A stretch of DNA of 64,000 bases from Laburnicola sp. R22_1 (lineage: Eukaryota; Ascomycota; Dothideomycetes; Pleosporales; Didymosphaeriaceae), in the NCBI GenBank assembly GCA_014281115.1, contig JACONQ010000007.1, positions 2,418,001 to 2,482,000 of the forward strand. The letters are read 5' to 3'. The translations under genes were made by a program, and so were the position numbers. Shown here one piece after another: positions 43,297 through 56,030 of the stretch. Every line of letters begins with the position of its first letter. Within the stretch, counting starts at the first letter, position 1. The notes below the pieces were generated by a model that searched no databases, had not been told where the DNA came from, and saw nothing but the letters and a program-made list of their open reading frames with translations.

Positions 43297-44816
43297 ATGT
43301 CGTCGGCAAACCCACCAGATCAAGGACTGCAGTCGTTCACGTACGACAACTTCTACGAGAAGTTAGGAGTCAGCACCGATGTATCCGTCCAGAATTTCCA
43401 CATCGACTTCCAATACGTACCTAAAGCTGATGACATGGAATTCGCAACCTCAAGCACGCACTTAACCCCCTCTTTCATCGGTCATAGGTTACGCGTTGGC
43501 TACTTTACGCGCATTGGACAAACAACGAATTCGGTATGGGCTTGCGTCCAAGCAAATTTGAAGACCGCCGCACCAATGAAGATAAACGCAGTAAACTTCT
43601 ATGAGGAGTCTTCGGTAGGACTCAAAAAGTTGACAGTCAGGGACAGGTGCCTCATTCAGTTCATCGAACCGTTCAAGAATGTGTACGACGGCGCCTCGTC
43701 AAGTGAGACGTTCAAAACGAGGCTTCGATTCATGGTTCTTTTCTACTTCCTGGAGAAAGGCTATCTTAAGCAACTTGATAGCTTCGGTGACGGGCTCAAG
43801 ATCTTCCTTCGAGCTTGCGAGTCTATTTCAAATGCTGCTAGATGCGAGAAGAGAAATCCCGTGCGGAGGGTAGCTACAACAAATACGACCAAGAAAGGGG
43901 AGTCTCAACCTGAGCAGCCTCTTAATTCAATTGCTGTGTGTTATCAAAGTCTGGAAACCGGAGAAAAGAGCAAAAATCCAGCATGCATTTCGACTATGGG
44001 AGAAGTGGGAATTACGCCTTCGAGCCTGAACATGGATCAAGAAGGTCACGACGAACCAATCATTCAAACGAAACCCTCCACGACCCCCAATCCCATTCTC
44101 AGCACGAGTCCAACATCGGAAGTTGACTACTCCATAATCAAGAAACGGATCCCACTTAAACCTTCAATCATGAAGAGGCGGAGTGCGGCAAGCCACAACG
44201 CCGAAGATTGCGAGAGTAAGTCGACGGCACCAAGCCCTGAAACACAACAAACCCTCTAATCGCACGCTAGGTCCGTCAAAGAAACCGAACATGGACATGG
44301 GGGTAGGACTTCACTCCTACAACTAACTTTAAGATTTTACAAGGCTAACGTCAGCAGCTATTCCACTTCCAAAAATTCGTCCAGAACATTCGCGGCAAGT
44401 ACACGGACGAAGAACACGAGGCGCTCCAAGCCGAGAACGCCAATCTAAAACGCACGACCACGGCGCTCCAGAGCTCTCTCAACAAATGGAAAGAAAATGC
44501 AGAGTTCGCCGTCATAGAGATCAAGAACGCGAACGCAGAACTCGGGGCCGCCCAAAACAAAGCCGCCGACGCAACCGCCAAATACCAGACTCTCGAAAAC
44601 AAAGTCGCCGACACAACCAACAAATACCAGACTCTCCAAAACGAAGTCGCCGATACAACCGACAAATACCAGACTCTCAAAAAAGAAGCCGCAGACCTGA
44701 GATGGAACTTCAAAGTCGAGAAAGACGCAAGGATCAAGGCCGAGACAGAGCGGGATGCACTCAAGGCAGAGAACGAGTACTTGCAGGAAGCGAAAGCGTG
44801 GAAAGTCGAGATCTAA
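43297..44816 (+). CDS. Hypothetical protein: N-terminal globular domain plus C-terminal coiled coil (paralogue of 15483-17133)
   Basis: No named family is recognised. Exons 43297-44215, 44271-44302 and 44355-44816 give 470 aa. Residues about 8-200 look globular (FTYDNFYEKLGVSTDVSVQN; FKNVYDGASSSETFK; VLFYFLEKGYLKQL), followed by a Ser/Thr/Pro-rich linker to about 306. A 32-nt exon then joins a 154-residue coiled coil with heptad-like repeats (ATAKYQTLENKVADTTNKYQ is one). Its splice phases (1, then 0) and mini-exon match the gene at 15483. Weak similarity also lies in VYD...YFL..G in the N-terminal domain. The final acceptor is NAGNAG (CAGCAG). The hAT element begins 170 bp downstream. Confidence 0.65.
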
Positions 44817-44986
44817 ATGTGGCTCTCGGGATGTATGTGGAAGGGGGGAGGGGGTAAATTTCTGATTTGACAGTCTGATTCAGCACCTCAACGGGTGCAA
44901 CATGATGCTTTTTTTGATATGGGCACATGATTGGCATTATCTGGTAATCGTCAACAATGGGACATATTTCACTGATATATACTGTA

Positions 44987-47900
44987 CAGCGCTTGCAACG
45001 GTCGATAGTACGCTATCGTGAGGCTTATGGCCATTACTTATCGCTCGTTTTTTGGTGTTGTTATCGATCGATCGCTCAAAATAAGCAGGATTACGTATGA
45101 TAAGCCGCACTACGGCAGTAAATTACTATAAGTAGTTTAGCGTACAAATCAGAGTGAATTGAACTCTAGGAAGGCTGCTTCCGCTGCTGTCTGCTCCCTA
45201 TCCTTTCGCTCAATTTGATCACTGCGTTTAATAAGAGGACACTTAACTACGCGGTTCTTGAGCTAGTTCTTCTATAGTTGGATAGCCTTAATAGTTGATG
45301 CTAATAGGCTGTTTTGATTGTTGGTGATAGTGCGTCCAGCTGTACTAAAGCAGCGCTCACACTCACAGCTGGTACTTGGGATAGAAAGGAAATCAACAGC
45401 CATTTTGAAAAGTATAGGGTACTTACTGCGGCCAACTTTCAGCCACCAAAGCTATAGGTCAGCTATTAACTCCTAATAGGCTTCGTCTTTGTTTAGGTCC
45501 TTGTTAAGATTGTCAATGTACTCGTCTAATTAAGAGCTGCGTTTGTGCCGTTTGTAGCTGTGGTTGCTGTAAAGGTACTCTTAATTAACCTCTATAATAG
45601 CTGTAAGTGGATTATTAGTGTAGCTAGTGGGTAGCTTGCGTCTTTAGGGTTGCTCCTTATTTTGCGTTTTATTTAATAATGCTTTAGTAGCGAGATACTC
45701 CTTAAATGTGTTGTAGAGAGAATTATTAGCCTTCCGCTGCCAATCTTAGTAATCACGCTAGTGAGATTTAAACTAGTTAAGGCGCAGCCTAGGGTGAAGA
45801 GCTGTAGCGATAGTATAGAAGCTCGGAGTTGGTTCTATAACAAGCTTCTTCTAGTAGGTGTTAAGCTTCTCTAGGCCATAATTAATAGCTAATTTAAAGT
45901 AGCTCTTATTATTGTTGTCAAACTTACTAGCCGCAGTGTTGTAGTGCTGCCACAAGGCTTAAAGGTTAATAATAGTTTGCTATAATAAGCTAAAGCCTAA
46001 TATGCTGTTGCTGCCTTTAAGTGCTTTGCAGAGGTCGTACAGCACCTTTAAAAAGATAATAAGATTGTCAACCTCTAGCCAATTGTTGTTGGAGAGAGCG
46101 TTAAGTATAGGGTTGTAGTAAGAACCATTACTATTATTGTTGGCATTAAACTCCTTGTCGTTCTTAATAGTTTGTTAATATTTGCGTTAGAAGGCTTTAA
46201 TTGGCTTATGTAGCTTACTGCAATAGAGAAGTATAAGATAGACTAAGTGCCAGCGTACTCTGCTGTCCTAGAGTAACTAAAGCTTAACAAGCTTCTATAT
46301 AGGGTTCTTATTACTAAGATTGCTAAAGACTAAATAAAATAACTTATAATGTTTATATAAGGTATAAATAGCTCTTATAAAGTTATAAAGCTTGCTAATA
46401 ATGCTGTGGTTGCGGTAAAGTCTGAATTAATTAATAGGAGCTGCCTAAGCAAGCTCTTCTTTAAACTTTGAGACTCCTTCACTATATAATATTGCTTTAA
46501 TAATAAGGTTAATAATGTGACCTGCGCAGTAAATATAGTGCTAAATACTAAGGCAGAGAGTTGTAGACTCCCTATTAAGGTGTTTAATAAGTTTCTTATT
46601 GTTATTTGTAGCATTATTACCTACAAAACAGTTAAAGTTTAACTTAAAGTTATACTTTTGTATAATATTAAGTATTACTAAGGCCTACGCACTAGCTGTG
46701 TGATTACTAAGAAGGTTGTGGAAACCTATTAGGAGGTCTTGTTAATTGTAATTAGCGTTAATAAAGTGAGTAACTACACTTAGGAAGCTAAGATAGTTAG
46801 TGGACGTCTAAACGTTAACGCTTATAGCAACCTTTTCAGCAGCTAATTGGATAAGCTAACGTACCTCAGCCTTCCGATCCTCGCACTGCTTCCTAATATA
46901 TAACAAGAGTGTGTTTAACAAATTAGGTAAGGCGTGTAATAGCTCCGCACAATTTTAGATTAATAGGCCTTGAGTTAAAGGGTTTGTAACGTCTTAGAAG
47001 CTTAAATCTCTTATAATTATCTAGTTAATAACGAAGGCTTAGAAGCTATCCTCCTCCTAGGGCATATGTAATGGCTAAGTTAAAGAACCAGGGATGTGCG
47101 CAGTAGCTGTAAAGGGGGACTCTAGTAGAGGTATAGGCATACTAGGGATACGCTAGCTAGTAGATAGATTAATAGAGTGTACTTTCTACACATAATTTTA
47201 GATGTGTGTAGTGCTGTTAATAGCTATAGCGTTATTAGTTTAATAACTTTAGTAACAAATCTTACATAGCTAAAGCTTAGTAATACTGTTATTATCCTTA
47301 GTGTACTATAGTTAAAGCCCAAAACGCCATATATTAGAGAGCGCACGGCAACTAAATATATAGGCCTTATACCTAACAGCATAGCCTAATTAGGAAGGCT
47401 GAAGCCGCTTACCCTTCTAATACACATGGTGGAAATTAACGTTAAACCTCACACTATATACAGCTGTCTTATCTGTTAGCAGCGGGTAATTGTGGGTGGG
47501 AGGGCCTTTAGGTAATAGTAAAGGTAATGATAATAGAGAGCTAAGACAGATAGCAGATAAGGTTTAAGAGCCAGGTTAGGAGGACAACAATAAGGCTTAA
47601 GAGGCTTAAGAGTACTTAGAAGCTCTTATCTTGCCAAGCCTCTAAGAGCTAGGCCTATAGTAGGTTAGTGAAGGTGTTGCTAGCGGCAAGGTATTATATA
47701 AAGTGTAGTTGTTAGCCAAGTATTAATACATTATTAAAAGATATGGATATGTATAGAAGCGTAGACAGTTTTAATTAATTGCGTAGGTGTTCTTTTAGGT
47801 AGGTTAACAATTAACAATTAACAACTAACAATTGCCAATTAATTATGGGCGTATGGGCGTTATGGTGTTTGGGGGATAATGCTGGAGGCGTTAACGTCAG

Positions 47901-48431
47901 CTAGCTGGCTGCTAAGACTTATAGGCGAGGCCTCGCCTCTATTAGCCAATAAGTAATAGAGGACTAGGCAGCCCTGAGCTATCCTAAGGCTGCTTCTGGG
48001 GGAGCAAAGTTAGTGGTTGAGCCGCCTAGATATAGGTCTATTGCACGCATTAGCGTTTAAGCACATAGGACACTAAGCTAGTATAAGGTTCTTACGCATA
48101 CAAATATCATCTGTGCGCGCTAAAAGAACAAAAAAACGCGACAATTGCGTTGTGGCGTGGACATGCAAGAGGTGGTAATACTGTTAATCTTGTACGCGAG
48201 GTTGCTGTTAAGGCCCACAGAGTTTAACTACCCCACAAAAGCCGCAGAGCCGCACTATACCTAATTAGGCCACAACACCACTAAAGTATCGCGATTATTA
48301 CAGTACTACAGTAGGCCTCACTACTATCGATCAACTACGGTATCGCCTGCCTTGTCTACTATCGATCGATTGAACACGTGACGATAGATGATAGATAGTA
48401 CCGACGATAGTACGGACCGTTGCAAGCGCTG
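44987..48431 (-). mobile_element. hAT-family DNA transposon, complete ends, RIP-decayed interior
   Basis: The element is 3445 bp with 17-bp terminal inverted repeats CAGCGCTTGCAACGGTC at 44987-45003 and, inverted, 48415-48431. It is flanked by the perfect 8-bp target duplication ATACTGTA (44979-44986, 48432-48439), as expected for hAT. On the minus strand, near the left end, fragments of the hAT C-terminal dimerisation domain can be read (FLSIPSTSCECERCFSTAGR, with YPILFKMAVDFL before it). The interior is AT-rich with many TAA/TAG stops, as C-to-T change at CpA would produce. No intact transposase remains. Confidence 0.92.
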
Positions 48432-48439
48432 ATACTGTA

Positions 48440-49643
48440 CGTCCCACAAGAACGTTCCACAAGAGCGTCCCACAAGAACGTACCTTCAATAAAAGTTCCC
48501 ATAACAATTCAAGTCCGCCCTTACAGTGACCAAATCTTCATTTCTCACCCACACCAAACCTTCCACCCTCTCTTAACCTCCTCCCTTAGCCTTCTCCATT
48601 AACCTCCTACCCTATTTCTACTCACACACTTCCATCCTACCCCCCTCACAGTATCATTTCAAACTCGAAGAACCTCCTACTACATAGTACAACACAACGC
48701 ACATCAACACCATCGCGAGATAGATTCCTATGCCATCAAAGTTCCACGTATCAAGTAAAACACAGAACAGAACCCAAGACCCCGGCGCTAGACGCAAGTC
48801 TAAAAAACCACAAAGGTCCCATGCAAAGAAAAAGCTACCAAACGTAGCTGCTACATATCTAGCTAACACTATCTATAACCCCGTTCTACCCCCGCTCTAC
48901 CGCCAACTACAACCCACGGCATCTACACTTCCACCCAATAAACTCGAAAAGAAACCTCTATTTACCCTATACAGGCACGAACTACGAGGTCTACGAGAAC
49001 ATTAATCCCGGCTATGTATATATACCATCAGGCCCGGGATAATACCTCGTTTAGTCAGTGTAGCATGATTTCACAAGACCATGTGTTATTCCTGGACGAT
49101 AGAGCACATATTCTCGTCGCACGCCCATTCCTAGCTCATGCGCCTTCCTCTGTGATTTAGGTACACGTCTGCATCACACATTACCCCAACCCGTGAATCT
49201 TCACAGAGACCCGACAAAACATCAAACAACGCAACAACAACAAAAAAAAAACACCGCTCACAATACAAAATTAATTATACAAGCACCTATCTACTCAGCA
49301 TCCAAACCATCAAGATATACGAGCAGCAGTGCGCCAGCATTCACGCCAGCACGGGTATCAACCTCCCAACTCCATTCCCAGCCAAGCGGAAAACCGACTT
49401 AGGTAGGGCGCAACAAAGCGTCCCATAAGTCAAGGGGTATATAATGAAGACAAAAGGTTTCGAAAATGCATCCTCCAAGTAAAACTCCGAAAGATGCAAA
49501 GGGCGTCCCTATCAGCCCGCGCAACATGAACCTCACATCCTCCTTCGCCGCGTAAGGTCGTGACAGAGCGAGCAACATGAGCGATATTGCGAAACCTTGA
49601 GATCCAGTTGTTCGCCACTCGTTCAAGCAGATAGACCAAGCGT
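48440..49643. other. Intergenic, one weak open frame
   Basis: Between the hAT element and the SNF2 gene 3' end. Apart from the frame at 48730-49005 nothing is recognised; an A-run lies at 49240-49250. Confidence 0.35.
48730..49005 (+). CDS. Possible small basic hypothetical protein (91 aa)
   Basis: An open frame from an ATG encodes a Lys/Arg-rich first half (GARRKSKKPQRSHAKKKLPN) and a Pro/Leu-rich second half. No homology is recognised, and a chance frame is quite possible. Confidence 0.2.
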   Translation: MPSKFHVSSKTQNRTQDPGARRKSKKPQRSHAKKKLPNVAATYLANTIYNPVLPPLYRQLQPTASTLPPNKLEKKPLFTLYRHELRGLREH

Positions 49644-52600
49644 CTAAGCTCGGTCACTTGACAATCCGGACAACAGTGGCCCGTCCTCTACAGCCCATAC
49701 ACGTTGATCAAGCCTTGCACGCTTCTCCTCGCGAGACTCGTCGCAAGTGGGAGGAATCAGTTGCATCCTCTTCTTGCCTGCCGGCTGGTGTCCCACGCGT
49801 GCACGCGGCGTGCTCACACCGGATTCGCCAATGGTCGAGTTATCCGTAAGAGGTGGCGGAGACTCATCGTCAAGGGTGGTGGGGAGCGAGTGGGCCACCA
49901 GCTGCGCGATTCCGGCCTTCGCGTATGCATTGGCGCTCTCTGCATCCTTGCGACGAACCTCTTGCATAGCATCCTGTTGCTTTTCAATGCGCTGCTGCTC
50001 TTCCTCTTGTTGCTTCATCCACTCCAGATATTGCTCCCCATAGCTCGTCTCCATTCCCTCCATCCAGGCCCTCCGCTCTTCGTCGTATTCGACGTCCTCG
50101 ACGCACTCAGGACATTTGATGTAAAAGCCGGTTTGTGTTGAGCGTTCACCCATCATCTCAAACTCGGGAAGGTTCTCGCCGATCAGCTCCTCTTTACCCC
50201 ACTCCAAACAATCCTCGCAGAAGCCACGGGGACACCATCGACACCGATAGATCAGACCTCCTGCGTCGGTGGTGTTCTTACCGCAGTCGCAGCAAGTGTG
50301 CTGAGAACAGAAAAAGCCGGCGAATCCTTTCACTTTCTGTTGGTAGTCGTCTTCAAGACAGTCAAAATGGTAAGACCGTGGGCACGTCTTACACTGAACC
50401 ATGTGACCCAGCTCCGGGCCGTCAAAGCAAGCCACACAGTGTTCCTCGTGTGCATACTCATGACGTTTCTCGCGAATCGGTTCGGCTAGCCGTGGGTCTT
50501 TCCCCGCCAATGTAGGCACTGCCTCCCATTGAGCGCAGTTCACCGACTCTTTGCTGACCTCGAAGCCATCGATCATCACCGTCATCGGCCTGCTCTTGCG
50601 ACGATCCTTGAGGATATTGGACGTGTCAGTGGCGCCTTTGGTTTTGCTCTCCAGTTTGCGTTGATATCGTTTCCCATCCAACACCGCACACTCCACCCGC
50701 TCCATCATGGACAGCCACTTCTCTTCGTCAACCTCATCTAGATTGTGGTGGGGGTCAGCAGGTTTATCCTGGCACTTTTGCAGCATGGTTCCCAGGTCCC
50801 AAGAAAGCATCTCCGTCACATCAATTTCAGGATGCGACAAGGTCTGCACTCCGCGACGAACGAGCGACTTGAGTTGAGTGGTGTTCATTTCCGGTACTCC
50901 TCCAGTGGCAGCGAACGAGGACTCTCCGTTCACCAAAGTCTCTTCTCCGTACATGTTTCTTATGGATTCGGTGATTTTGGTCGAGAGGTACAACTTCTTC
51001 CGGATGCGACCCATCATCTGTTCTTCCACTGTTCCCTGCGTGCAAAGCTTGTATATGGTAACTTTATTAGTCTGCCCAATTCTGAGACATGTCAGTTCAA
51101 GGTCTAAAAATTCTCAGCTATCCTGACTTACCTATGGGCGCGAGCTTCGGCCTGGAGTGTTACTTGTGGATTCCAATCCTCATCAAGGAATATGACATCC
51201 TCAGCCGTAGTCAGATTGATTCCTAAGCCGCCGGCTCGAGTCGAAAGAAGCATGACTTTATAGACAGAGGCTTTATCGTTGAAAAGGCGCATCTCCAAGT
51301 TCCTGCGGGCACGGCCTGTGCTTCCGTCTAAGCGAAGAGACTTGAAGTCTTGCCCGAAGTTACTGATCATTTCGAGCATGTTCTCGCACCAGTGAAGAGT
51401 CTCAGTGAATCCGGAGAAGATCAGGACCTTCTTGCCCTGTTCAAAAAGGCTATGTTTGAGCAGCTTCTCGAGAAGGATGAACTTCCCTGAGGCCTGGATG
51501 ATATGTTGACCAGAGTAGTAAGGATCAGGCATAGCACCCGGTAAGAGGTATGGATGCGAGCAGCACTTGCGTAGTTGCATGACAAGATTCATCAGTTTCC
51601 GCCAGGCCGATTTCGCCTCGCCAGCACCCCGCTCGTTCTTGATAGCCTGTTGCATGATTGCAGCAGTCTCACCCCAGTCTTCCTTTTGGTCTCCGGACGC
51701 TGTTCCGTTCTCGACCTGCTGCATCCGACCCAGCAGTTCATTTTCTTGCCTGTCCCTCTCCAAAGCAGCTAGTTCCTTGCCCTTTCCGTCTACGAAGAGA
51801 TCGTCTAGCATCGCGTCGTCGACTCGGGTGAGCAGTCTCGTATACCAGAACCGCTGCATAGGCGTGAGTGGGACATATAGAAGAACTTCTTCTTTCGGCG
51901 GGAGCCCTAGATCAACGCCAGGACTATCTTTCATACGACGTAACATGATTAGCTCCAGGAGGTGCCGAGCGTCGTCCATAGTCTTCTTGTTGGCTCGCCC
52001 GCGGTTGAGGTCGAAGGACTCTTTGAACAATGATTGAGTGTTGTCGGTGAAGACGTAGGGTAGAAGCCACGCTAGTAGACTCCACAATTCTGCCAAGTCA
52101 TTCTGTACCGGCGTGCCTGTGAGTATTAGACGATACTCCGAGGCAACGTGCTTGAGTGCGGTGGAAATTTGCGTCACGTTGCTCTTGATCATGTGACCCT
52201 CGTCAAGCACCACGTAGCGCCAGATAAACGAGTGTTTGAACCAGCTTTGCTCGGCTTTGAATGTGTCGTATGTCGTCACCACAATCTTATACGAGTCCGA
52301 TGCTGATTCGGTGGGCAACTTTGACACCTTGACGCCAGCTTTCTTGGAGGCCTTCCGGTTCCTGGCATGCGAGGTCTCGTTACCGTGTTGGTCTTCCAGG
52401 CCTTGGGCAACCCTCTTGAGGCGTTCTCGTTCGCTAGGCGTGCCATGAAAGCTTAGCACCTTGAGCTCCGGCACCCATTTCTGGGATTCATTGACCCACT
52501 TGTGGCACAAGTTAGCAATGTTGGCTGAGTCGTCTTAGGATAGGTATGCACATGAGAAAGCGCACCCTCGGGTTACTTACAGAGTTGAGGACGCTCAGCG

Positions 52601-53555
52601 GACAGACGACGAGATAGGGACGCAGCTCTTCAGAGGACACCCCTGACATGCGGTCTTGCTCCTCCAGGTACTGGAACAAAGACAACGTCTGCAGAGTCTT
52701 CCCGAGGCCCATTTCATCGCTTAGGATCCCGGAGAAACCATTGTTGTGGAGGTGGACTAGGAATGATAGACCATCAAGTTGGTAGGGTTTCATGGTTGCC
52801 ATGACGCCTTTCGGTTGGGCAGAGAGACGCTGATACTTGACAATGGAACCAGGTTGCTCCTGGGCGAGGAGCTTTGAAACATAATTGTTCTCGGGCAGGA
52901 GCGGTAGAAAGTAGTCCTTGTTCGCAACGATGAAGCTGTTCGCCTTGACTTTTGTCTTCTGCGCAATTTCGTCGCGCAGGCGAGCTCGGGCCGTGTCAAG
53001 CTTGCGCGGCGACGGAACAGTCTTGCGCCTGGTTGATAGCGGGGGAGTGTAATATACGGTATCGGATGCGAGGATGTCACTCTTGCGCACCCGCATGCTC
53101 CGTCGTAGAGCCTCCCCTCTGTCCTTCTTGCGGTTCTCCATCTTCAAGCCCTCGAGCTGAGAGCGCGCAAAGGATGTGTGGATCGTGCGGACGGGGCGGG
53201 CGAGTTCGTCTTCACTGGACTCGTCTTCGCTCGTGTCTTGGCAGCTATCGGTAGCACTCACGCCTTCTTCACTCGCGTCCGGATTTGAAGAGGTGGATGG
53301 GGTTGTTGTGGTATTTGCGACGTCCTGGGGCAAACTAGGCGTGGAAAGCGCGAGGCCGGGGTTTGGTTTGCCCGGTAGCTCTGCCGGCTGTGTCTCCTTG
53401 GAAGCCTGTCGCTGGGGCGCGGTGAATGCGCTTTCCCGGCGGGCCTTGGTCGCGGAAGTCGCAGAGCTTTGCGAGCCGAACTGCTGTAGGAGATGTTGCA
53501 AAGCGCCACCTCGTCGCTTTGGCGGCGTGGTGGGGTTGAGGAGGCTATCCTCCAT
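49644..53555 (-). CDS. SNF2-family chromatin remodeler with C-terminal PHD finger
   Basis: An ATP-dependent nucleosome or protein-DNA remodeler by family. Exons 53555-52581, 52498-51132 and 51081-49644 give 1259 aa. The first 250 residues are Ser/Thr/Pro-rich and disordered. The DEXX domain starts at MKPYQLDGLSFLVHLHNNGF with Walker A DEMGLGKT (about residue 285) and Walker B DEGH (about 424); the motif LTGTPVQNDLAELW follows. The helicase C domain contains LLSTRAGGLGINL and ARAHRIGQTNKV. A C4HC3-type PHD lies at about 985-1065 (CVACFDGPELGHMVQCKTCP onward), followed by a coiled Glu/Gln stretch. No chromodomain or bromodomain is seen. It diverges from a Clr2 homologue, which suggests, without proving, a role in silencing. 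Confidence 0.88.
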
Positions 53556-53994
53556 AGTGCGACGGCGATACGGTGGTATCTATCTGTATAGAGTATCATG
53601 TAGGTAAGAGAAGGATGCGGAGGGAGAGGCGACACGCGTCACGGCGAGGGTGAAGACGAACAGCCATGTGCGGAATCGAGCATTGCGCTACGGTGAGGGT
53701 GAAAGCGAGGGGTGAGAGTGAGGGTGAGGGTGAAGGCTCATTCTTTCTCTAGTCTAGAGGAAGGCGCAATGGTCCAACACCCGTCTGGTTGGAAGTCTTT
53801 CACTGCGGCAGGCGCGTCCGGGATCCTGGTGGTTGGCGCTAGCGGAGAAGAGCGGCGTTTAGGATTCGGAACGCGTTTGGGGTGCGATGCGCACGTAATT
53901 CGGCCCATGGGGAATGCATGTGCATGCCCGCTGCCCGCACAACGCACCGCCTGTCTCTACTGATAGCCAGCTTCCATCGCCCAACGTCGACGCC
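53556..53994. promoter_or_regulatory. Divergent promoter of the SNF2-PHD and CLR2 genes, with GGGTGA repeats
   Basis: 439 bp separate the two start codons. At 53697-53730 the plus strand has four G-runs (53697-53699, 53709-53712, 53722-53724, 53728-53730) in a GTGAGG-rich tract, a possible G-quadruplex. Confidence 0.45.
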
Positions 53995-56030
53995 ATGGCC
54001 CAGCAGCCGCTGACCAAGTTCTGGCCCATCTTCGCCATCAAGTCGGATGGCCGCGACATCGTCAGCCACAAAGGCGCGCCGCTTCGCAATGGGCCGAGCC
54101 AGGAGCAGCTCGACCGGACGCCGAACGAGCAGGGCCAGAGCGACTACTACCGCCTGATTGAGAGGGACGAGGCCAAGCACCTCGACTGGCGCAAGAAGCT
54201 GGGTGGCATGCTGCTGCGCGAGATTGGCGGCAAGCAGCACGAAGGTCAAGAAGCCCGCTACACAGCGCAATCCAGGCTGGGAGCTGACAACAGGCAGACA
54301 AGTGGCAGCAGTGCCTCCTCTACGACTTCCCCGACGGATACAAGCTCTATGAGCACATCAAGTCCAAGGCCAACGGGGAGACCAAGAACCATTCCGGCGG
54401 CGGCCACGACCGGCAAGACGCCTACCTCTACGGCTATCCCAAGGGCCCCCGAAAGCGCTTCCGCAGCCCTGTCGAGTTCTTCCCTCACCTGCTATGGCTC
54501 TGCACCGACGAATCGAGCGACAACCAAAATTGCACCTGTCGCATGTGCTCCCCAGTCCAGATCGAAGTCGAGAAGCCTGCACCCGCAGCAAAGCCCGGCA
54601 TCAGGCCTGATGCCGCTACCGCCATCGCCATCAAGAAGGAACCCAGCCCAATGGTAACCCAGGCCTCCCTGCCTACTGCTCGCAACCCAGCACTCCAGAT
54701 TCCCATCCGACGCCCCAGCACAGGCACGCCCGGCGCGCAGAGCCCTGCTTCGAAACCCGCGACGCCCACCACCGGCCAGAATGCCCCTCAAATCAAAGCA
54801 CCGCCTAGGCTAGAACCTACGCCCCTTCCACAGCCGCGCTCAATCGACCAGCAAGTCGACGCTCAGTACGCCAAGTTCGTTGCTCGCTCGGGCGAGGTGG
54901 TGTGGTTCGAAAGGGACGGTGGAGCCTTCGGGTTGGGACTCGTGGTGCGGCGGTGGTTATCCAAGATCGGCACTGACCATCTTAGCGAATATCTTATCCA
55001 GCCTCTCTCGTATCCATCTCACGCCCCCGCGCAAGAGCTTGTACAGTCAGACCAGAAGGTGAAGCCTTGGCTGGCGTGGTCTGTGCCGTCATGCACGTAT
55101 CCATATCTACAGCAGAACCCGACCTTGACGTACGACCAGGTGGATTGGAATATGCTGCTCTCGGGGCGCGGCGGACAAGGTGGTATCGCAGAAGTCGACG
55201 CCTCCATCCTCGCAGCAAAAGCCATAGACATAACATATACCCTGTTCGAACGTTTGACTACGCGTACGAACAATGGCGTCGAAGAGCGCCATTGGAACGG
55301 CTTTTATTATGGCGCCGAGAAGATCTGGAGGGGCGAACCTGTCCGCTTGCGCATAGGCCCTGGGAACGACATTTTTGTCATCAGCGAGATCGTTGAAAAA
55401 GTCTACCCCATGGCTGGCAATCCGATGAACGCCACAACCTCGAAAGTCGAGCTTAGAGGAGACATATACTCGTATGCGACTGTTCCCGCACCGAATCACA
55501 ATTCGCCTCCCACAGTACCAACGAACAATTGCATACCCACTCGAATGCGCGAAGATATGCACTGGCGAAATTTGACACTTGTGCCAGCCAGCTCCACTTT
55601 CGCCTATTGGAAACTTGTGTCAACAGGTACTCGCATAGATTTCGAGGACGTCAAGGGCCGTTGGTACGAGACGAGCCTTCTTTTCAAAGACTTCTTTGTC
55701 AGTGCCGTTCATAAGAAAGAGGGCGGCAATGGCCAATGGATGAACTCGCGTGGTGACGCTACCTCGCTCGGTAAGGACCCTGGACACCGGCGATCTGACC
55801 GTCTTGCTGCTCTCGGCCACGCCGTTCCCCAAGGCTTGAAAATCGTCGATGGCCTGGATCCTCCTCTTCCTCCTCCTCCAAGCGACCAGAACAAACCGCC
55901 CACCGAAATGCAAGGTCTCGAGCTCGGAATAGGCGCCGGAAATGGCGATCATGCATTCCCCCTCGACGACTTCTTGAATTTCGAACACACAGATGATCCG
56001 GGACCATATAGCGGGCACACCTTCTATTGA
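53995..56030 (+). CDS. clr2: Transcription-silencing protein Clr2 homologue
   Basis: Clr2 is a scaffold of the fission-yeast SHREC silencing complex. Exons 53995-54244 and 54298-56030 give 660 aa. Splicing the 53-nt intron at the second of two adjacent acceptors restores the block WQQCLLYDFPDGYKLYEHI, then DAYLYGYPKGPRKRFRSP, VEFFPHLLWLCTD and the zinc-binding-like NCTCRMC, typical of the Clr2 transcription-silencing domain. After a Pro-rich linker (about 190-280), the larger C-terminal domain includes GEVVWFERDGGAFGLGLVVR, HWNGFYYGAEKIWRGEPVRL and LRGDIYSYATVPAP. Family assignment is good; membership in a SHREC-like complex is inference. Confidence 0.82.

Noticed and set aside
46375..46614. 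79-codon open frame as an independent gene
   Set aside because: It lies inside the hAT element in its transposase orientation and is a surviving fragment of that gene.
54298..54657. Frameshift in CLR2
   Set aside because: A 53-nt intron with GTCAAG donor and CAGGCAG acceptor restores the Clr2 block, so no frameshift is needed.
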